53,088 bases of DNA from positions 1 through 53,088 of the forward strand of contig CANQFJ010000009.1 in NCBI GenBank assembly GCA_947598485.1. Direction: 5' to 3'. The number at the start of each line of letters is the position of its first letter. Within the stretch, counting starts at the first letter, position 1. Shown here piece after piece: positions 1 to 8,027 of this stretch. This DNA comes from an uncultured Bacilli bacterium. Lineage in GTDB: Bacteria > Bacillota_I > Bacilli_A > RF39 > UBA660. The notes beneath the pieces are model-generated. The model did no database searches and was not told where the DNA came from. It saw only the letters and a program-made list of their open reading frames with translations. The translations under genes and the position numbers were made by a program.

Positions 1-167
1 TAATATTGCTGTTCTTCATCTTTTGTCCAGTTGAACATATCTCTTATATAAACATTATTTTTGATTATACCATTATTTCCTAATTCTTTGTCATGGTTAA
101 TATAATCATTTAATAATACTTCATTAAAATTTGATAAAACATTATCAATATCTATACCTATACGCAT
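1..167 (-). CDS. Partial 5'(3')-deoxyribonucleotidase-like HAD family protein (N-terminus only, runs off window)
   Basis: Reverse complement of 1-167 translates MRIGIDIDNVLSNFNEVLLNDYINHDKELGNNGIIKNNVYIRDMFNWTKDEEQQY; DxDxV HAD motif I; RBS AAAGAGGTGAGAT before ATG. Confidence 0.6.
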   Translation of the reverse strand, partial: MRIGIDIDNVLSNFNEVLLNDYINHDKELGNNGIIKNNVYIRDMFNWTKDEEQQY

Positions 168-376
168 ATCTCACCTCTTTAGAAATATTAAAATATTTAA
201 ATAAAAAATGTTTGCATTAGAATATTCCTTAATTTATAAGGCATTATTCTCATTTTTGCAAACATTTAACTTTTTTGCAAACAATTTGCAAAAAAAATGC
301 ATTATTTTTAATATTATTTAGTAATTTTCATATTTCGTATTAGATCTCAAGCCCTTTATTTATAAGGGATTAATAC

Positions 377-2863
377 CTACTTTCCACAACAGTTTTTATA
401 CTTCTTTCCACTTCCACATGGACATGGGTCATTTCTTCCTACTTTTTGAACCTTAACTGGCTTTGCTTTGACTTTTTCTTTACCATCATTGGCTACACCA
501 TTTAAAGTTTGTTTTCTTTCAATGTTTTGTCTAATTTCAGCTTTCAATAAGAACATGGCAATATCTTGGTCTATCTTATCTAATAATTTATCAAATAAAT
601 CAAAGCCCTCCATTGTATATGCTTGAACAGGATTAGTTTGACTATAACCACGTAAGCCAATACCTTCCTTTAGGTGTTCCATAGTATTCATATGTTCTAC
701 CCAATTTGAATCAATTATTCTTAAAGATATTGCTTTTTCAAATTCGGTTTTAATAGGCAAGTCTTTAATTTTGTCTTCATAATCTTTAATTACTAAATCA
801 TATATATGATCTACTACTTCTTGATCTTTTAAATCTTTAATATCATCAAATTTTAAATTACCTTTCTTTAAGAAGTTAGTATTAACATACTCTACGATTT
901 CTGTTCGATCGTCCTCAGTTAAATATCCTTCAGGAGCTATATGCGATTCACATAAAGAAACGATAGCGCTTCTGAAGCTTGCTAGAACTTTATCGTGGAT
1001 ATCATCAGTATCAATTATTTCATTTCTCTTTGTATAAATAATATCCCTTTGTTCATTTAAAACATTATCATAGTCAAGAAGGCTCTTTCTAATATCATAG
1101 TTATTACCCTCGACTCTCTTTTGAGCAGTTTCAATACTACGAGTTAAAGTTTTACTACGAATAGCCATGTCATCATCCATGCCTAAAGACTTAAGCATAT
1201 TTTTTATTCTGTCAGTACCAAATCTACGCATTAAGTCATCTTCAAAAGATACAAAGAATTGGCTCATTCCTGGATCCCCTTGACGGCCTGAACGACCACG
1301 AAGTTGGTTATCAATTCTTCGAGCTTCATGTCTTTCGGTGCCTATTACACATAGACCTCCTAGCTCTTTTACTCCTTCGCCAAGTTTAATATCAGTACCA
1401 CGACCAGCCATGTTCGTAGCAAGGGTTATAGCATCTTTTTCGCCGGCATGCGCAATAATTTCAGCTTCTCTTTCATGATTCTTAGCATTCAATACTTCGT
1501 GCTTTAAACCAGCCTTTTTTAAAAGCTCACTTAAATGTTCATTTGATTCTACTGAAATTGTACCAATTAGAATTGGTTGCCCTGTAGAATGGATTTCTTT
1601 AATTGTATTTATTATAGCTTTATATTTACCTTTTTCTGTAGCATATACTAAATCAGGTAAGTCTTCTCTTATAACTGGTTTGTTAGTAGGAATTTGAATT
1701 ACATACATATTATATATGTTTCTAAACTCTTCTTCTTCTGTTTTAGCAGTACCAGTCATACCAGAAAGCTTGTTATACATTCTAAATAAATTTTGGAAAG
1801 TTATAGTAGCCATTGTTCTTGTTTCTTCATTAATTTCTACGCCCTCTTTGGCTTCGATAGCTTGGTGTAATCCATCAGAATATTGACGACCATGCATTAA
1901 ACGTCCTGTAAATTGGTCTACAATTATAACTTCGCCATTTTCAACAACATAATCAACATCTTTAGCAAAGGCATAATTAGCCTTTAAAGCTTGATTTAGA
2001 TGGTGAACCATAACAGTATTATCGATATCATAAAGATTAGAAATATTAAGAATTTTTTCAATCTTTTTACTTCCATCTTCGGTAAGGGAAACCGACTTTG
2101 TCTTAGCATCTACACTATAATCTACGTCTTCTTTTAATCTTTGAACAGCTCGATTTGCTTCAACATATAAATTACGAGATTGGCTCTTACCTCCACTTAT
2201 AATAAGAGGCGTTCTTGCTTCATCAATTAAAATAGAATCGACTTCATCGATGATACAAAAGTTAAGAGGCCTTTGAACTCTTTCATCTTTTTGTACGACC
2301 ATATTATCTCTTAGATAGTCAAAGCCTATTTCATTATTAGTTGAATATGTAATATCTTTATTATATACTTCTTGCTTTTCTCTAGCGGATAAATCACGTA
2401 AGTTTACTCCGACAGTAACTCCTAATAAGTTGTATATAGGTCCCATCCATTCCGCATTTCTTTGTGATAGATATTCATTAGTAGTTACAACATGAACACC
2501 TTTTCCTGATAAAGATTCAACATATGCAGGTAAAACAGTAGTTAAAGTTTTGCCTTCACCTGTCTTCATTTCAGCAATATTACCAAAATAGATAGCTAAA
2601 GCTCCTATTACTTGTACTTTATAAGGCTTTTCCCCAATACCTCTGTAACAGGCTTCTCTAGCCAAAGCCATTGCCTCAATTAAAACATCATCTAAAGATC
2701 CTCCATCAGCAATTTTATCTTTAAACTCTTGGGTTTTCTTAGCAAATTCTTCATCTTTAAGTTTCTCCATTTCTGGTTCCAAACTTATAATTTGATCCGC
2801 TAACTTATCAAAACGACATAACTCTTTATACTCTGAATCAAATAACTTCTTAACAAAATTCAT
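377..2863 (-). CDS. secA: Preprotein translocase ATPase SecA
   Basis: Full-length 828 aa; Walker A AEMKTGEGKT, IDEVDSILIDEARTPLIISG, C-terminal zinc-binding tail GRNDPCPCGSGKKYKNCCGK. Confidence 0.98.
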   Translation of the reverse strand: MNFVKKLFDSEYKELCRFDKLADQIISLEPEMEKLKDEEFAKKTQEFKDKIADGGSLDDVLIEAMALAREACYRGIGEKPYKVQVIGALAIYFGNIAEMKTGEGKTLTTVLPAYVESLSGKGVHVVTTNEYLSQRNAEWMGPIYNLLGVTVGVNLRDLSAREKQEVYNKDITYSTNNEIGFDYLRDNMVVQKDERVQRPLNFCIIDEVDSILIDEARTPLIISGGKSQSRNLYVEANRAVQRLKEDVDYSVDAKTKSVSLTEDGSKKIEKILNISNLYDIDNTVMVHHLNQALKANYAFAKDVDYVVENGEVIIVDQFTGRLMHGRQYSDGLHQAIEAKEGVEINEETRTMATITFQNLFRMYNKLSGMTGTAKTEEEEFRNIYNMYVIQIPTNKPVIREDLPDLVYATEKGKYKAIINTIKEIHSTGQPILIGTISVESNEHLSELLKKAGLKHEVLNAKNHEREAEIIAHAGEKDAITLATNMAGRGTDIKLGEGVKELGGLCVIGTERHEARRIDNQLRGRSGRQGDPGMSQFFVSFEDDLMRRFGTDRIKNMLKSLGMDDDMAIRSKTLTRSIETAQKRVEGNNYDIRKSLLDYDNVLNEQRDIIYTKRNEIIDTDDIHDKVLASFRSAIVSLCESHIAPEGYLTEDDRTEIVEYVNTNFLKKGNLKFDDIKDLKDQEVVDHIYDLVIKDYEDKIKDLPIKTEFEKAISLRIIDSNWVEHMNTMEHLKEGIGLRGYSQTNPVQAYTMEGFDLFDKLLDKIDQDIAMFLLKAEIRQNIERKQTLNGVANDGKEKVKAKPVKVQKVGRNDPCPCGSGKKYKNCCGK

Positions 2864-2911
2864 CTTGCCACCTCACAAAGTATTATAACATATCAGTAAT
2901 AAAATAACATT

Positions 2912-2933
2912 AAAAAAGTCCTGGATTAGGACT
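2912..2933 (-). terminator. Rho-independent terminator overlapping end of the 2926-3153 ORF
   Basis: Minus strand AGTCCT-AATCC-AGGACT followed by T6. Confidence 0.75.
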
Positions 2934-3153
2934 GATCATTATCATGATTTAAATTATTTACTGATGTTGCTCTATAAGTATCTTCATCATCTTCTTTTTC
3001 TTGAGAAGTAGTTTCTTTTTTCTTCATATTTAACTCTTCCTCACTCATACTATCAAAAGATGGAGCTGTACCGGGTATTATTTGTACCGAATTATCTATT
3101 TCTGTGCCTGTTTCTTCTTCTAAAGGCTCTTTGATAAAATCATCTTGGTTCAT
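2926..3153 (-). CDS. Small acidic hypothetical protein
   Basis: 75-aa ORF with RBS-like upstream sequence; terminator overlaps its stop; no recognised family. Confidence 0.5.
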   Translation of the reverse strand: MNQDDFIKEPLEEETGTEIDNSVQIIPGTAPSFDSMSEEELNMKKKETTSQEKEDDEDTYRATSVNNLNHDNDQS

Positions 3154-3231
3154 ATTTAAAACTCTCCTTTATTATATTAAGTTTATCAATTATTTCTATA
3201 ACTAACAATATAAAGAAATGCTCTTTACACT

Positions 3232-3254
3232 AAAAAAGTCGAGATTATCGACTT
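3232..3254 (-). terminator. Rho-independent terminator after hpf
   Basis: Minus strand AAGTCGA-TAATC-TCGACTT followed by a T-tract. Confidence 0.75.
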
Positions 3255-3256
3255 CT

Positions 3257-3796
3257 TTATTTAACATTTATTATACCTAACTTCGAATCTTTTCTAGTAT
3301 AAAGAACTGATACACATTCTTCATCTATGTTCTTAAATACAAAGAAATCATGATTTAATAATTGCATTTGAAGTACGGCTTCTTCTTCACTCATTGGTTT
3401 AGTATCAATATTTTTTCTCTTTACTATTACAGATTTATCTTCTGAATCTTCATCTTCTTCGACTTCAAAATCAAAATTCATCTCAAATGATGGAACATTC
3501 TTATATTGTTTTGAAAGTCTTGTTTTATTTTTACGAATCATTCTTTCTAATTTATCTATAATTAAATCTATAGCGGCATATAAATCATTATGACTTTCTT
3601 CTGCTCTTAAAGTAAATCTTGAGGTTGGAACAGTTACTTCAACCGTTTGCTTTTCATTCTTAACTCTAATAACAACTGAGCAATTAATACTATCTGCATT
3701 GTCAAAATATTTATCAAGTTTTGCAAGCTTTTGCTCTATGTACTCCTTTATGGCCTTTGTGACCTCTACTTTGTCGCCACGAATATTAGTTTTCAA
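3257..3796 (-). CDS. hpf: Long-form ribosome hibernation promoting factor
   Basis: N-terminal RaiA/HPF domain (MKTNIRGDKVEVTKAIKEYIEQKLAKLDKYF) and C-terminal dimerisation domain (PMSEEEAVLQMQLLNHDFFVFKN). Confidence 0.95.
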   Translation of the reverse strand: MKTNIRGDKVEVTKAIKEYIEQKLAKLDKYFDNADSINCSVVIRVKNEKQTVEVTVPTSRFTLRAEESHNDLYAAIDLIIDKLERMIRKNKTRLSKQYKNVPSFEMNFDFEVEEDEDSEDKSVIVKRKNIDTKPMSEEEAVLQMQLLNHDFFVFKNIDEECVSVLYTRKDSKLGIINVK

Positions 3797-3833
3797 TATA
3801 TCATCTCCTTATTAATATTTTATCATCAAAATA

Positions 3834-3858
3834 CAAAAAAAACTACTATACAGTAGTT
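3834..3858 (-). terminator. Rho-independent terminator overlapping the csp stop codon
   Basis: Minus strand AACTACT-GTAT-AGTAGTT followed by T-tract. Confidence 0.75.
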
Positions 3859-4058
3859 AATTGTAAGGTTTCTACATCTTGAGCTTGTAATCCTTTTGGC
3901 GTTTCAATAAGTCTAAAATTAACAATATCTCCCTCGGATAATGTTTTATACCCATCCTTTTTAATAACAGAGTAATGAACAAAGATATCTGCTAAATTAC
4001 CAGATTCTATAAATCCATATCCTTTCTCGTTATTAAACCATTTAACCTTTCCTTTCAC
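3846..4058 (-). CDS. Cold shock protein, CspA family
   Basis: MKGKVKWFNNEKGYGFIESGNLADIFVHYSVI, RNP1/RNP2 motifs; GTG start. Confidence 0.97.
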   Translation of the reverse strand: MKGKVKWFNNEKGYGFIESGNLADIFVHYSVIKKDGYKTLSEGDIVNFRLIETPKGLQAQDVETLQLTTV

Positions 4059-4191
4059 TTCTTAAACACCTCTTTTCATGATTTAAATTTAACACACTAC
4101 AAGGGGCGTTTCAAATAAATTCGTATGCCAAAATTCGACATAAATCGGGCTATTTAAATTCTATGTATTATAAAATCTAAAAAGTTGTTTT

Positions 4192-4767
4192 TTAAAAAAA
4201 ATGATGTTTTTTTTCATAATAGTAATAATTAAGGTTTAATTTATCAACTAGGTTTATAAGATTATCATCTTCATTAATTAAATATAATCTTTTTTTGTTA
4301 CATCTATTTTTTAATATAAGCATTATTTCACTCGGAGCTAAAAGATTACTATCAAGTTCAAGACTGCCCATTTGATTAAGGTTATCCACATACAAAAGTC
4401 TTAAATTTTGACCATTTATTAAAAAGTAATCTTCTTTATTAACCTTTAGAATACTATCTAAGGGACTTATATCTATTTCTTTATATCCTATTTCTTTAAA
4501 GGCCTCTTTTAAAGTCTTTTTTTCGTTATATGTATAAAGAAAGTCTGTAATAATCAAAACTTTTTTATGCCAAATAAATTTATTTAAATGTAGTACTTTT
4601 AAGTGATTGCTAAGTTCTTTAACAAATTCATCTTTATTTTGAATATAACCATTATTTAATGCTTTACTACTTAATGATAAATTATAGTAATTACTATTAT
4701 TCCTTATTGTTATTTGACTATCTCTAAGATATACAATGTTATTGTAAATCTTTTGGTGATGCTTCAT
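4192..4767 (-). CDS. Hypothetical protein, possible degenerate/miniature actin-like (MreB/Mbl-like) protein
   Basis: ORF 4192-4812; start likely at 4767 (MKHHQKIYNNIVYLRD), overlapping the spoIIQ-like 3' end. Secondary-structure pattern and locus position resemble MreB/Mbl; nucleotide-binding loops not conserved. Confidence 0.4.
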   Translation of the reverse strand: MKHHQKIYNNIVYLRDSQITIRNNSNYYNLSLSSKALNNGYIQNKDEFVKELSNHLKVLHLNKFIWHKKVLIITDFLYTYNEKKTLKEAFKEIGYKEIDISPLDSILKVNKEDYFLINGQNLRLLYVDNLNQMGSLELDSNLLAPSEIMLILKNRCNKKRLYLINEDDNLINLVDKLNLNYYYYEKKHHFF

Positions 4768-5362
4768 AGAACTTTTCAGGATCCATTGATTTACCTTGGT
4801 AGTAAACCTCAAATAAAAGAGATGGACTTTGGATTAATTTGTTTTCAGAACTATTGCCAATTTTAGTTCCTGATGATACATATTCACCAACTTTTAGGTT
4901 AACATTTTTTAAAGAATAATAAATAGTTGTTAGATTGCTATTATGAGATATTTCAACCACAGTTCCTAATAGAGCATCTGTCTTAATATTTTTTACCTCG
5001 CCATCTAAAGCCGCTACTACTTCAAAAGATTTATCAGAATTATAAATTATACCTGTTGAGGGCATATATGTATTTTCATAATAAATTAATGAAGATTCTT
5101 GCTTAGTGTCATCATCATCTTTACTATAATAAGATGTCTTAACTTTTACCTCCTCTGATACATAAGGCTTTACGATCTTAGGGTCTTGTACTTCACCTTC
5201 AACAGCTTGTGTTTCATTTGTAAGCAAAGATTTTGAATAATTTAAATCTTCTGGTGTTTTAGATAATAAACTATTTAGACCAGCAATTGCTACAAATGAT
5301 AAGGTAATAATTAAGACATATAAAGTTGGTAATACAAATGTTTTTAATTTTCTTTTTTTCAT
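4739..5362 (-). CDS. SpoIIQ-like M23/LytM-domain protein, likely catalytically inactive
   Basis: N-terminal TM; AALDGEVKNIKTDALLGTVVEISHNSNLTTIYYSLKNVNLKVGEYVSSGTKIG...LLFEVYYQGKSMDPEKFY is LytM/SpoIIQ-like; adjacent to spoIID as in B. subtilis. Confidence 0.8.
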   Translation of the reverse strand: MKKRKLKTFVLPTLYVLIITLSFVAIAGLNSLLSKTPEDLNYSKSLLTNETQAVEGEVQDPKIVKPYVSEEVKVKTSYYSKDDDDTKQESSLIYYENTYMPSTGIIYNSDKSFEVVAALDGEVKNIKTDALLGTVVEISHNSNLTTIYYSLKNVNLKVGEYVSSGTKIGNSSENKLIQSPSLLFEVYYQGKSMDPEKFYEASPKDLQ

Positions 5363-5410
5363 CTTTCCTCCTATAATAGAGTATGGATGAATAAAATTAT
5401 TTTATACTTG

Positions 5411-6334
5411 TTATGTTTTGGCAATTGCATTTATATCATTTATTTCGATATTTTGATAATAATGTTTTAAAATATCTTTATAGGTATACCCTTCCTTCGC
5501 CATTAGTTGAGCACCATATTGACTCATTCCCACGCCATGGCCAAATCCTTTGGTTGTTATATAAACTCCATCATCTTGAACATCAATAGTAAAATCAGTA
5601 GACTTTAAATTAAGAAGAGAACGAACTTCTGTCCCACTAAAAAACTGATTATTTATATTTAATGATGATACCCGATGCGAAGACGTTAATTTAATATTAT
5701 TGATATCAATCGTTTCACAGCTAATGCCTAAGCTTGTACAAAATTCTTCTCTACTAAATATACTCGTTGTTTCATAATTATCATTTTGAGTATCTTCTTT
5801 AGAAACAACAGTCGTAAGATAATCTTTTTGAATACCAAATACTTCTTGAGCATCTTCAGTATAACCATTACTCATTGAATAATAAAAGGCTGCTACTATT
5901 TCACCATTATAAGTCATAATCATGTCTTGTGTTTCTTTTACAACATTTTTTAATTTATTATAATAGTATTCATAGTCTTCTTGCCAATTGTCTTTCATTT
6001 GTTCCTGGGTAATATGAACTTGACTTGTAGTATCATTTGTCAAGTCATAATCTTTATCCGAAATAGAAATCATATAATATGCAAAGGTTCTTGCCGCGAT
6101 GGCTTGAGCTTTTAAAGCTTCTTCTTCAAAAGATGCTGGCATTTCTCCTACAACAACTCCTAAAACATACTCCTCAATAGGATATGTATCTATTGTATTA
6201 TCTTCTGTATCTTTTACCTTAACATAGGTATCATTATCATGATAAAAAAAAGAAGTTTCTTTTTTAAAACTTCTTACTCCCGTATATACTACACATAAAA
6301 CAATAATAATTTCTAAAAGTATTTTGTTTTTCAT
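5411..6334 (-). CDS. spoIID: Stage II sporulation protein D (SpoIID/LytB)
   Basis: VVVGEMPASFEEEALKAQAIAARTFAYY and GFGHGVGMSQYGAQLMAKEGYTYKDILKHYY motifs. Confidence 0.93.
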   Translation of the reverse strand: MKNKILLEIIIVLCVVYTGVRSFKKETSFFYHDNDTYVKVKDTEDNTIDTYPIEEYVLGVVVGEMPASFEEEALKAQAIAARTFAYYMISISDKDYDLTNDTTSQVHITQEQMKDNWQEDYEYYYNKLKNVVKETQDMIMTYNGEIVAAFYYSMSNGYTEDAQEVFGIQKDYLTTVVSKEDTQNDNYETTSIFSREEFCTSLGISCETIDINNIKLTSSHRVSSLNINNQFFSGTEVRSLLNLKSTDFTIDVQDDGVYITTKGFGHGVGMSQYGAQLMAKEGYTYKDILKHYYQNIEINDINAIAKT

Positions 6335-6345
6335 GAGCTTTCCTT

Positions 6346-6534
6346 TTATATTGCTTCGATAATATTAATTATAAACATCGAAGACGTATATGCTAAACTT
6401 AAAATTAATAAAAACGCCAATACCCTTGCTTCATTTTTGTATTTAGATTTAATAATGTGATCAAAGTTTACTCCGCTTAAAGCAAAGGCTGAAAGTAGTA
6501 GCATTAAGATATAAATATATATCTTATAACTCAT
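6346..6534 (-). CDS. DUF1146 family (YwzB-like) membrane protein
   Basis: Two predicted TM segments; NFDHIIKSKYKNEARVLAFLLILSLAYTSSMFI; position next to spoIID. Start at internal Met (MSYKIYI). Confidence 0.65.
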   Translation of the reverse strand: MSYKIYIYILMLLLSAFALSGVNFDHIIKSKYKNEARVLAFLLILSLAYTSSMFIINIIEAI

Positions 6535-6979
6535 TATATGCACCTTTTTCGTATCTTATGATTTTATCAACACGATTTAAATATTTTGCTTCACTGGCCT
6601 CTTTAGTATTAACAAAGGTATCAATAATTTCCTCTATCTTTTCTAGTTTATTCTCCATACCCAGACATATTACGTTTGCAGCATTATGTTGTCTTGCATA
6701 AAAGGCATCATCTACATCCGTGCATCGAGCAGCCATAATCCCTTTTACTTTATTAGCAGCGATACTCATCCCAATACCTGTACCACATATTAATATACCT
6801 ATACTGCCTGGATTTTTAATAACATTTTGACAAACGTCAAAAGCAAAATCAGGGAAATCATCCTTTGGATTATGAGGAAGATTGCAGGTAATTACTTCCA
6901 AGCCATTACTACGAAGATAGGCTACCAAATCGGCCTCAATAACATTTGCTCTATGATCAGTTCCTATAAATATTTTCAT
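6524..6979 (-). CDS. rpiB: Ribose-5-phosphate isomerase B / RpiB family
   Basis: MKIFIGTDHRA..., GILICGTGIGMSIAANKVKGIMAARCTDVDDAFYARQHNAANVICLG. Confidence 0.95.
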   Translation of the reverse strand: MKIFIGTDHRANVIEADLVAYLRSNGLEVITCNLPHNPKDDFPDFAFDVCQNVIKNPGSIGILICGTGIGMSIAANKVKGIMAARCTDVDDAFYARQHNAANVICLGMENKLEKIEEIIDTFVNTKEASEAKYLNRVDKIIRYEKGAYNEL

Positions 6980-7077
6980 TAATATCCTCTTTCTAGACTA
7001 ATTATATCATAGCCATTTTATAAGATGCTCTTATTAATTATAAGCTTAACACTTAGATTGCATAAAAAAACAAAAAA

Positions 7078-7296
7078 CTATTCAGCTTTTTGCTTTTCAT
7101 CAAGTCCATATTTACGATTAAACTTTTCAATATTTCCAGTTTTCTTAGCTTTTCCTTGAGTTCCAGTATAGAATGGATGGCATTCGCTACAAACTTCAAC
7201 ATTGATTTTTTCTTTTGTTGACTTAGTCTTAAATGTTGCTCCGCATACACATGTAACGGTAGCATCTTTTACTTCTGGATGAATATTTGCTTTCAT
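7078..7296 (-). CDS. rpmE: 50S ribosomal protein L31 (zinc-binding type)
   Basis: [27 protein letters not shown]...[15 protein letters not shown]; paired CxC/CxxC cysteines. Confidence 0.97.
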   Translation of the reverse strand: MKANIHPEVKDATVTCVCGATFKTKSTKEKINVEVCSECHPFYTGTQGKAKKTGNIEKFNRKYGLDEKQKAE

Positions 7297-7350
7297 TTAG
7301 CATCCTCCTTCCCATACCAAATAATTGGCATAGTTACTTGTTTCCTAGAT

Positions 7351-7378
7351 ATTATATCATACTTTTTTTAGATGGCAA
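7351..7378 (-). promoter_or_regulatory. Probable rpmE promoter
   Basis: Minus strand TTGCCA (7373-7378), 16-bp spacer, extended -10 TGATATAAT (7351-7359). Confidence 0.55.
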
Positions 7379-7990
7379 CTAAATTTTAATTCTCTTTAAA
7401 ATATAATCGCCAATGTTTTTATGGCCTTTATTAGTTAGGTACATATCATCCTTAATAAAAAAACTATTGCTAGCATCTATAATATTTTCATCAATGTAAT
7501 ATATTTTTAATTCTGCAGTATATTTTTTTATTTTATCATTTATTAATTTATAATCAGACGAATACATATTAATTAAAAAGATATCTTTACTATTTAAATC
7601 TCTTATTTTATTTAAAAATCTATACATATTATTTAAATATTCAATGATAATAGATGAATCTATTTCTTTGTAATTATTAAGTTCATTTACACCTATACTA
7701 ATTACTATAAGATTAGCATTTTTTAAATAATAATTAATATTATGTTTATTATTTGTTAGCATCTCTACGTATTCATCTATTATAAAGGGCTCAAGTATTT
7801 CTTTATAAACTAATTTATTATCTTTTAATTCGTATTTTATACGGTCATTAAAATCATATGTTGATAAATTGTTATAATTTGCGCCAATAAATAAATACAT
7901 GTATTTCGGTTTATAACATAGTTTATATATAATTAAGACCAAAATAAAAGATATAAAAATTATAATTAATAGTTTATATCTTTTTCTCAT
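7379..7990 (-). CDS. SGNH/GDSL hydrolase-like membrane-anchored protein, active site divergent
   Basis: N-terminal TM; IGANYNN (block I position), LIVISIGVNEL (block III), YLTNKGHKNIGDYIL (block V). Confidence 0.55.
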   Translation of the reverse strand: MRKRYKLLIIIFISFILVLIIYKLCYKPKYMYLFIGANYNNLSTYDFNDRIKYELKDNKLVYKEILEPFIIDEYVEMLTNNKHNINYYLKNANLIVISIGVNELNNYKEIDSSIIIEYLNNMYRFLNKIRDLNSKDIFLINMYSSDYKLINDKIKKYTAELKIYYIDENIIDASNSFFIKDDMYLTNKGHKNIGDYILKRIKI

Positions 7991-8027
7991 ATTTCACCTT
8001 AATTAAGATTATGTTTTAGAAAGTAAA

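Noticed and set aside
4382-4390. Canonical DnaA box TTATCCACA inside the 4192-4767 gene
   Set aside because: Single intragenic copy; roughly one perfect match is expected by chance in 53 kb at this base composition.
7053-7265. Minus-strand 70-aa ORF overlapping rpmE in another frame
   Set aside because: Alternative-frame shadow of the clearly recognised L31 gene.
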